DNA of 64,000 nt from Diaporthe sp. PMI_573 (lineage: Eukaryota; Ascomycota; Sordariomycetes; Diaporthales; Diaporthaceae). The notes under the pieces are model-generated. The model did no database searches. It was given only the letters and a program-made list of their open reading frames with translations, and was not told the DNA's origin. The DNA lies in the NCBI GenBank assembly GCA_021399435.1, contig JAJTUP010000007.1, positions 1,240,001-1,304,000 of the forward strand, in the 5' to 3' direction. Both the position numbers and the translations under genes were made by a program. This document shows, one piece after another, positions 56,404-64,000 of this stretch. Numbering within the stretch: position 1 is the stretch's first letter; the number at the start of each line of letters is the position of its first letter.

Positions 56404-59400
56404 ATGCTAAGCTTTCACTCCATCGCGCCCGTTCGTCTCACCCAGGCCACCGAGAAGAGGCCACCACCAAAGCCGAAACCGCCCGCGGTCATGAACGACA
56501 CTCACGTCGCTTCGCACAGCGCTGTTCCGGAGGCTATCGACGCCAATGGGCCCGCTCACGTGAAGGCTCTCAAGACGGAGCGCGAGCCGGGGGCCGTGGT
56601 GCCAGAGGGACAGCGGGACTCGGGTATCGACCTGTCGCATGACGAGGCGACTCAGGATGCTGCAACTCATGAGAACCACCCTACAAGCACGTTGGAACCT
56701 CCTGAAGAGACACCGAACGTGATGGCGGATGCGCAGGAGGGACCCCACGAGGCTCCCCAGCCGGTAATTTCGAGCCAGGAAGTACCAGCTACAGCCGACG
56801 ATGACACAGAGGCCGGTCCATCCCGTATTCAGGCGTCAGCCAACAATTCACCGCCTGGAGATGACACGGTCATCAGGCCAGTACCCTCGTCGCGGAGAAA
56901 GCACGATCAACGCAGTGGGCTATCGTCGCGACTCGGAGACAGTGATCGCGTTTCTCGTCCCCCTCCCCAAGCCCACCATCCAGGGGTCAACTCTAGACAT
57001 TCCCCCGAGATACTTCCTTTACGTGCCACCTCCGCCGCACCTGGTCAAGCCAAAGAGAGGAAAGGAACTGTATGCCAGGAGAGCCCACCGGGTCTGGCAG
57101 CAGAATGTGCGCAAGGCCAAGGTCAACGCTCACAACGGCAAGCGCGTCTCGCTGAGCGCTCTGCACAGCGCGACGATCCGGGGGTGCATCTGGGCATCGG
57201 AGAAGCGAAAGGGTAGTGACGACGGCGCAATCTTCCTCGGTCGCATCCAGCCTGAGACCGTGGCGCACTTGGTCATGATCCACCCATGGGCGCTCTCCGC
57301 CGATCAGACGCCCGAGGAGATCCTAAAGACATTTCGGGCGCAGATCACGTCGAACAAGGAGAGTTCGATTGTGAAGATCTTCACCAGGAAGATGGGCCCG
57401 GAGCCAAAGACCCTGCAGATTAGTCCAAAAGCGATCATCGATGGCGCACGCGGGCCGCGGGGGAGCGAGAGCTCGGAGGAAGAGGAGGTTGTAGTGGGTG
57501 TGACAGAGAATGAGCAGCCACGAGCGAGTCGACGAGAAAAGGTCAGGGCGTCGCTCGATTCCGCCAAGCTGCGGAATTCTGTGGCTGCCATCAGAAGCCA
57601 GATCCAGCAGCGGGGGCGCAAGAGGCATAGGGACGGCAGCCCAAGCGCAGCCAGCCCAGACACAGCCGAGACTGTGGAGTCCGGGGCCGACCTCACAGAA
57701 GGAGAGCTCGAGCATTACTCCGAGGAAGAGGCCCCTGCCGGCGCAGCACTAGTCGACGCCGAGGGGGAGCCTTTCACAGGCCACCAGCTAGGAGAGATCC
57801 CAGAGGAAGGCTTCCTCGATCACTTCGAAGAGGAGACAGTCGAAGAAACTCCGGAGGCAGCACAGAGTATTGCCGGTCAGACCGGCGGAGGACTGTTTGC
57901 TGGAAGCACCGAGGGTGCTACTGGCGCTGGACCCGACTCGCAAGGTGCAGAGCATGCCAAGAAAGGCTCGCGATTCCAGTTGACATTTTACCCCTCGCCG
58001 GCGATGGACATCATGTCACGATATGCACAGGAGAGCTGCCACGTGGCAAACGGGCACGCTTTCCCCAGCCCGACAGCAGCGCCTACTGCGGCCGGAGTCC
58101 TGGCGAGCATAGGGTGGGAGCCGGAGAAGAGGGTGTTCGCTGATGCAGACGAGCAACTTGAAGATGAAAACGTGAGTCAACATCCCCATCTAAGACTGGG
58201 CACAAATGGTGCTATGAGGTTCACCGCTGACATGTAGTAACAGTGGCAAGCCCGCGAGACCGAAGAGGACCTTTCGGCCATTACCGCAAAGGCTGCCAGG
58301 GCCTGGGAGAAGCAGTGTCGCAAGTACGTCAGGCAGTCCGAAGGGGGCGGTCTGGGCGGGGAGAAGAAGCCCGGCAGGTTTGCCATACTGGTGGCCCGAG
58401 TCCGAACCCGGAAGCCTGCAAAGGGTAAAACGAGGGAAGGCCAGCCAGAGGAGCAGCCATCGGAGAAGAATGGAAAGGCCGCGGCTCTCAAGCAGCGCTT
58501 GGCCGCGATCAAGGACAAGCGCAACAAGAAGCAAATCCCCGAGGAGACCGACCCGACCGAAAAGCAGAGCAAGAAGGAGAAGGCTTCCGGGGTCATCTTG
58601 TTCCCAGTCATCCTCATCTTGGGCATCCCGATCCTGATCGGCAAGGGCATTGCGAGCGGCTTCAAAAAGGTCAAGGACCGCAAGAACAAGACGGATGGCG
58701 ACGCCGAGGCTACAGAGCAACAACAGAAGGCGAAGACCAGTCGGCGCGTCGCCATGAAACATCGTCTGAGTGAGAGAAGCGGGAGTGTGAAACAGGGCCT
58801 GAGCACCCGAAGCGAAGCCGTCAAGAAGCGCCTGGCAGAGCGCAAAGCAAAGAAAGCAGACGCCACCGGCGCAACACCCACGGCCGAATCTCCGGAAGGC
58901 CAGACGCATGATGCCGCAGGTGGAAATACTGTTGGGGACACGGCCACGCAGACGCGCTCGACAAAGAAGCAGCGTCTCACTGGCTTTCTACTCGCTGGGC
59001 CTTTAGCAGTCAACCACATGATCGACAAGAGGCGACAGGGAAGGGACAAGCCGACAACAACGACCGCTGAAGACGGCACGTCCAACAAGAAGAAGGCCAG
59101 TAGGTTTGCAGGGATCAAGGAGCGTGTGAAGTCACTCCGCACGAAGGTCAACAAACAGGCCAGGTTTGCCAAGCTCAAGGCGCGCCTCAGGACTCTCCAG
59201 GAGCGTAGGCAGAATAAGAAAACCGCCACCGACAACGACACAGCCCAGGCACCCGAGGTAGACGATAGCAACAACACGACGAGTGTCAAGAAGCACGGTG
59301 CCATGGCGGGCCTCGCCGCCGCTTGTGTGGCACTGCCAGCCGCGAAGATCAAACAGGTGCGTGACAAGCGCCGCAAGGACAAGGCCGCGGACGGTGTGGA

Positions 59401-60337
59401 GGGCGCAGCAGCCGCCGTGCGGGAGGAGCACATCACGGCCAACAACTCGTCGGTGGCTGCCAACAACACTGCTACCGGCGCTGAGGAGGAGAGGGGTTCT
59501 GCATCGCCGGCATCGAGACCAAGCGGAGTTCGGCTGGTACCCTCGGAACCCGATATACTCGAGCCTGCCGTGGACCAATTCAGGCCGCCCGAGAATGGGC
59601 AGAGCGAGGTTCCCGTCCAGCAAGCAGCGCGAACTGAACCCGACCTCCTGCATGAGAGCAGTGCTGGCGGCGTTGACTCGGCTGCTGGTGCTGGCGCGCC
59701 GGGGGTTGAGGAGGACCACGCAGCGAGGCCTGCCGCGGCTGTAAGATTCAAGTCGATATGGGATGGGTTCGACAACGTCAAGGGGGGCATCGGCAGTGGG
59801 ATCACGAACTTGAAAGCTAGGAGACGGGGCACTGGACAGGACGAGGCCCCCGTCGCCGAGGACGCTCAGAGACCGCAAGCAGAGACAATGGACAGCGCCG
59901 AGACTCGCGTCGAGGCCAACCCTTCCACTGCTGGGCCGACCCCGCAGACCACTCCTGCCCAGCAGGACACGGCTGCCTCCGGCGGAAGGATCAAGTCCAT
60001 CAAAGACGGGATCGGCAGCGGCATCGAGGGCCTCAAAGCAAGGAGACAGCGCGAGAAGAAGGTACCGCCGCAGGGCGAAGAGCCAGCAGCAGCAGCAGCA
60101 GCAACCGAAGACGAGGAGAGGGCCGCCGCCGCCGGCGCAAACAAGGACGCTGCGTCAACTGGTGCGAGGCTGAAGGCACTCAAGGACGGCATCGGGAGCC
60201 GGAGAGCCAAGACGGGCGAGAAAGGCGCAGACGCACCCGTCAAGACCGAGAAGATCAAGCAGCACAAGCAACAAACGCACAAGAATTCGAATTCGGGGCT
60301 CGTGGATCGGGTCAGATGGTTCCTGTACGCGGCTTGA
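56404..60337 (+). CDS. large low-complexity protein with C-terminal repeats
   Basis: About 1250 aa, family not recognised. The first part (56404 to about 56815) is acidic and Pro/Thr-rich; the second frame (about 56916-58171) holds the only fold-like region, ETVIAFLVPLPKPTIQGST to LVMIHPWALS; exon 3 (58244-60337) follows a 72-bp GTGAGT intron. The first junction is unsettled: the frame must advance by one, and a 100-bp intron (56816-56915) fits but has a weak donor, GTCCAT; GTATCG at 56624 is an alternative. Exon 3 has one hydrophobic helix, GVILFPVILILGIPILIG, amid Lys/Arg-rich text, and three related repeats, IKSIKDGIGSGI-like, at about 59745, 59990 and 60165. A single-pass membrane or membrane-surface protein is a fair inference. 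The ATG at 56491 is a possible alternative start. Confidence 0.65.
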
Positions 60338-60551
60338 GGAATGATGCGATGTGGGAAGAAACAATACCCTTGACATTAAATAAGTATGTAATCGTAGATA
60401 TGCTTGAGTCTCTGCATGGTTGTGTTTGTCATATCATCGTAATAATAAACGGCGCCGATGATTTTGTCGTTCTGTTCCAAAGTGTTGCGACTCCGAGTAG
60501 ATTTCCACCATCATAGCCTCGATGTTACAGGTAAGGAATCGGTCATGTTCT

Positions 60552-62470
60552 CTAGTCCAACGCAAGCATCATGGCTTGGGTGGCCTCCTTGAGCTTGCGC
60601 TTGGCAGACTCGACCTCCTTCGCCGAGGGCGGCATGCCGGTCAAGCTCCCAGGAAGTGGCTTGTTGTTGTTCCTTGCTTCCAACAGCTCCTTATATGCTC
60701 TTGCAGCGTCGTTGTACTGGTCGAGTGTACTCAGCGTGGACTTGTTGGCCTCAGTCTCTTCTGGGGCAAGAACCAGACCAGGCACGACTGATGCTACAGA
60801 CTTAGACAGGGGTACAACACCCGCGTTGTATTTGACTAGATGTTTCTCTCCGTGTCCTGGGAGAATGGCGGTGGTTGCTGCGGAAGATGTTGGCGTCGAA
60901 GTGGACTCGGCGGGCTGCGGCGACATATATGAGCCAAGAGGATTCGAACGTGGAGGAACCGAAGCCGGCATCTCATTCGGAGAGCACGACGGGTGGACTG
61001 GCATGTGTGAGCCAGGCGTAGATTGCGGCATGAGGTCGACCATGCTTGAGGACACGCGAGATGGGGTATTCACCCCGCCCCGATGGTCGCCTCCAGAGTC
61101 GTACATCGAATCGTCCGGCTGGTCGTGCAAGGGCGGGTACTCATGATACTCGCCAGCCTCGACCCCTCCACCGACGCTGGATGTTTCGTTGGTAGCATCT
61201 GCTGCATAGCTGGCCGACTGCGCCCCGCTGTGGACGTCGTGCGGCGACGGCAACGGCAACGGTCCGTCACCGCCGAGGAGGTGGCCACCTTCAGGAGCCG
61301 ACTCCACCAACCCAAACCTCAGGTCTGTGACAGGGCCCGGGAAGGGTGACCCCAATTCGTGCTCGTCTTCGGAGCTTCCACTGTCGGACTCTCCCTCGGC
61401 GTCGTTGGCCAGCGCCTGCCCTGCAGGAGGGCCGTTTGCTCTGCGAGGCCTTTGCAACTTTCTCCGCTCGGGGTTTGTCGGTGCGTGCTCCCCCATGAGC
61501 TTCAACGCCAGCTCGTGCCTAGCCTGCCTGGCGGCCTGCTCCCTCATCTTCTCCTGGGCCCAGCCCTCGATGTCCTGTACCCCCAGCTCTTTTGCTATAT
61601 CTGTAAATGCGTCTGCCTGCTGTGCTTTTGCCTTCTTGTGGCACTGGTGTCGAAAGTTGCCAAGCCATCGCTTCTCGTCGCGCGCAACGCCCCAGGCGCT
61701 CTGCAGACGTAGCACCGTAGCGACGCCCTTCTTGAGCTCCATGCCGCGAGAGGTCAGGCTCTGGTAGATGTCCTCGGGTGACATGCCCTCTCTTGTCATG
61801 CGAATCAACTCGGCCTTCCTCGTCGCCTGGACCTTGGACTTGGCGCTGAGCCGCACGGTGTCGGCATCAGGAGGAGGTGCCTTGACCTTCCGCTGGGCCT
61901 GAGGGCTGTCAGTGAGGTCCTGGTATTCGAAAGAAAGTGGTTTGTCGAAGGGACAATCGTTACCCTCTTCCTCATCCCCCATCTGATGCGTATACGGCTC
62001 ACAGCTCGGTCGCTCGTCTGGATGCCCATGGCGTTCAAGGCAGAAGCGATGGCCTTGCAGTTCTCGCCTCGCTGCGTGCGGGCCTCGATCTCGGCCTTGA
62101 AGGGCTCCAGGTTGGAACCTGTGCCGATGCCCTTCTTGTGAGGGTAGAGCCATCCGTTGGGCGGCGGGTTGTTGAAGCTGTTGCCCCGCGTGTTGGGCTT
62201 GTAGGCGAGGTCGTCGCTCGCCGGTTGCGGCATCGCGGCGTTCAAGATGGGATCATCATGTTGCAGTTGGGGGACTTCGTTACCGGGCCAGTCGCCTGCC
62301 AACTGTGGGCTGTAGCCGTCATATTGTTCTGCTGCCATCGCGCTGTTTGCTGCTTGCTGTTTGCTGCTTGGTCGCCTTATCTCAGCGGGGTGAGAAGGCA
62401 CGTCGTGTTTTGGAGGCGGACGAGGTGGTTGAGGTGAGATACGCATCGCCACTTGTCGTCTGAGCTCCAT
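60552..62470 (-). CDS. putative DNA-binding protein with two HTH-like repeats
   Basis: About 624 aa from the first ATG (62470); the ATG at 62338, opening MAAEQYDGY, is a good alternative giving 580 aa, since the codons before it cover a Gln/Ala simple repeat. Two exons: 62470-61964 and 61919-60552, joined by a 44-bp intron (GTAACG to CCAG); without it the frame stops matching. Two helical segments look alike: one around CKAIASALNAMGIQTSDRAV ending RIRWGMRKR, the other around SPEDIYQSLTSRGMELKKGV ending LQSAWGVARDEKRW. Both read as helix-turn-helix units with a Trp-Gly end, similar in style to fungal Clr5-type domains. A charged helix with many Ala/Glu/Lys follows, then a Ser/Pro-rich linker and a C-terminal helix (AARAYKELLEARNN). 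A nuclear regulator is likely but unproven. Confidence 0.65.
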
Positions 62471-64000
62471 CCGGTTTTCTGCCGGGCGGTGGGTCGAATA
62501 CCCTGTGCTATCATCCACTAGCCATAGTCTCACGTAAATCTGTTAGTGCCGCAAAGCGAACCCAACAGCTTATCTCGGACCTCCAGAACCACCGGCTGAG
62601 TTATCCTGTTATCCAGAGCACTGCAGCCCAAGGATTTCCATCCCGATCTCTGAACATGGTTTTCCACTTTCACTTCTGGTACACAGCCTCCATAAAATAT
62701 TTCGAGCTTGGCTCTGGGCTCCCGGGTCAAATCAAAACAGCCATTACCTTCCAGGTTTTTGTTACCGTATACGACTGCTCGACGTCTAATTCATGAGTGA
62801 GTCTGCTCATGCCGTGCCTTGTACGTGAAGCAGTGGCTCGACTGGCAGGACGTCATGGGCAATGCAACCGTGCTCATACCGATCTGTAGATTTACAGATA
62901 CGTGGGATACTTATCTTCTCATTCCCATCAGAGGCTAAGTGGCTGATATTAAGAAGTAGATAATCTACATTCATTTCCAAATTCCTGTACGTGATTGGCG
63001 CAGCCTTGGCTGCTACGCGTGCAGTTAGAGGTGCTTCAGCAGCCACTGAGACCATGGATTGTAATACTGTATACAATCAGATGTAGCATCCGGGGTTGGG
63101 ACCCTGTTTTAAATTCACCGTTCACCACATACAAGTACTGCTGAATTCGCTTCAACCTAGAGTCCAAATTATTGTGACACACAAGAAGACGTTATTATTC
63201 GTCAGGTATTATGGTCCACAAACCGACAAAACTCATGGAGGTGTGCCCACAAGTGACTTGGAATGCATGTTTTGCGTTGCACCAGGCCTGGAGGAGTGTG
63301 TTCTGGCTGTACTTTGGCTAGGTAATGCCTGGGCTGTAACCGCCAGTGATATCGACTCAATAATAATCAATGAGCATCGACCCTAGAATCCCGTGAAGAG
63401 TACTACGACTCCAACATAAATAAGTATTGAGCTTTGAACGCGTTTGATACGATGATGACCATGCATCTCGACAGAGGAAACCGCTCAAAACTGGTAAAAA
63501 AAAACCCAAAAAAAACCAAACCCTACTGGCTCAACACTGATGAAGGTTTTAAAGCATGGCTCAATCTGCTGTTATTTACATAGAAAAGCATCCGAGGCGG
63601 CGCTCCTATCGATCACTCGCCGGTCCCCAAGATCCGGTTTGATGAGACCCGGACTTATGTCGCTTTCCCCAAGAAGGGCAATAGGGATATTTCCCTAGGA
63701 ACTCATTGAACTGTCTCAGCGTTGCAGGAATAAGCATACTCGAACCAGCAAATTCACATTGCCCTATGTATGTATACATAAGCCAGTGAGACTACACTTG
63801 CCCCTACAGTGTGACCATGGAATCGGTCGTCAAACTTTTGTACGCTCCATGCCAGTCGTGTGACGCTTGCTAAGCGAGTGACCAGCATCCTGTGCAATGC
63901 CCACTTGTGCACATCTTACAACGTGTGGAAGAAGCCAAGCTGAACCCATGCTTCAGAACTACACATGCAATAGCCATCACACCACACCAAGCTCTGTACG
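62471..64000. other. right-end intergenic region
   Basis: About 1.5 kb upstream of the HTH-like gene up to the window edge. The frame 63096-63386 (+, 96 aa) has no domain. A-rich tracts occur at 63496-63517. Nothing else supported. Confidence 0.5.

Noticed and set aside
58177..59832. 551-aa open frame on the minus strand
   Set aside because: Antisense to exon 3 of the repeat protein; Leu/Ser/Ala-rich text reflects the opposite strand of Lys/Glu-rich codons.
60940..60955. tRNA B-box-like word on the minus strand
   Set aside because: It lies in the coding region of the HTH-like gene and has no A box or foldable cloverleaf around it.

Overview
This window is nuclear DNA from a filamentous ascomycete (Pezizomycotina), most likely a plant-associated Sordariomycete. 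Genes are widely spaced, carry few introns of 44-109 bp with GT-AG ends, and belong to families typical of such fungi: a DMATS prenyltransferase, three cytochrome P450s, a vanillyl-alcohol-oxidase-type flavoenzyme, an OPT transporter, a secreted GH13 amylase and a BAS2-like small secreted cysteine-rich protein. I found no rRNA, tRNA, CRISPR or intact transposon. Gene models below are spliced by eye; in nearly all the joined exons are a multiple of three and rebuild the family motifs across each junction.

Layout. 0.1-15.3 kb reads like a secondary-metabolism or aromatic-metabolism neighbourhood: GST (-), P450 (-), NmrA/isoflavone-reductase-like reductase (-), ABM-fold protein (-), DMATS prenyltransferase (-), VAO-type oxidase (+, frame broken once at a T7 run), TLC-like membrane protein (-). 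16.7-28 kb holds a threonine-aspartase/asparaginase (-), the small secreted protein (+), an APC permease (-), a 3-kb gap, then a divergent pair of alpha-amylase (-) and Gfo/Idh/MocA oxidoreductase (+). 30-39 kb holds a zinc-knuckle protein (+), an eight-exon OPT oligopeptide transporter (-) and a phenolic acid decarboxylase (-). 39.9-49.7 kb holds a CYP52-like P450 (-), another P450 (+) and a SulP/STAS sulfate transporter (-). 52-62.5 kb holds three large unusual proteins: a degenerate USP fold fused to DUF1810 (+), a long basic/acidic repeat protein with one hydrophobic segment (+), and a protein with two helix-turn-helix-like repeats (-).

How the genes may work together. The 2.4-15.3 kb block could make or modify a prenylated aromatic compound: prenyl transfer (DMATS), flavin oxidation (VAO type), hydroxylation (P450) and reduction (NmrA). 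The etherase-like GST, the VAO-type enzyme, the isoflavone-reductase-like protein and, 24 kb away, the phenolic acid decarboxylase all belong to families that act on phenylpropanoid-type phenols, so a shared theme is plausible but is inference. No PKS, NRPS, terpene synthase or pathway regulator was seen in that block.

The most unusual signals are (1) two near-duplicate introns, about 79% alike by hand alignment, at different phases in one OPT gene, one of them creating a 19-nt microexon; (2) a USP fold without its catalytic Cys and His, fused to DUF1810 and a SAP-like tail; (3) a VAO homologue with a single-base frame break and substitutions at the covalent-flavin His and a key active-site Tyr; (4) a near-perfect hairpin just upstream of the DMATS gene.
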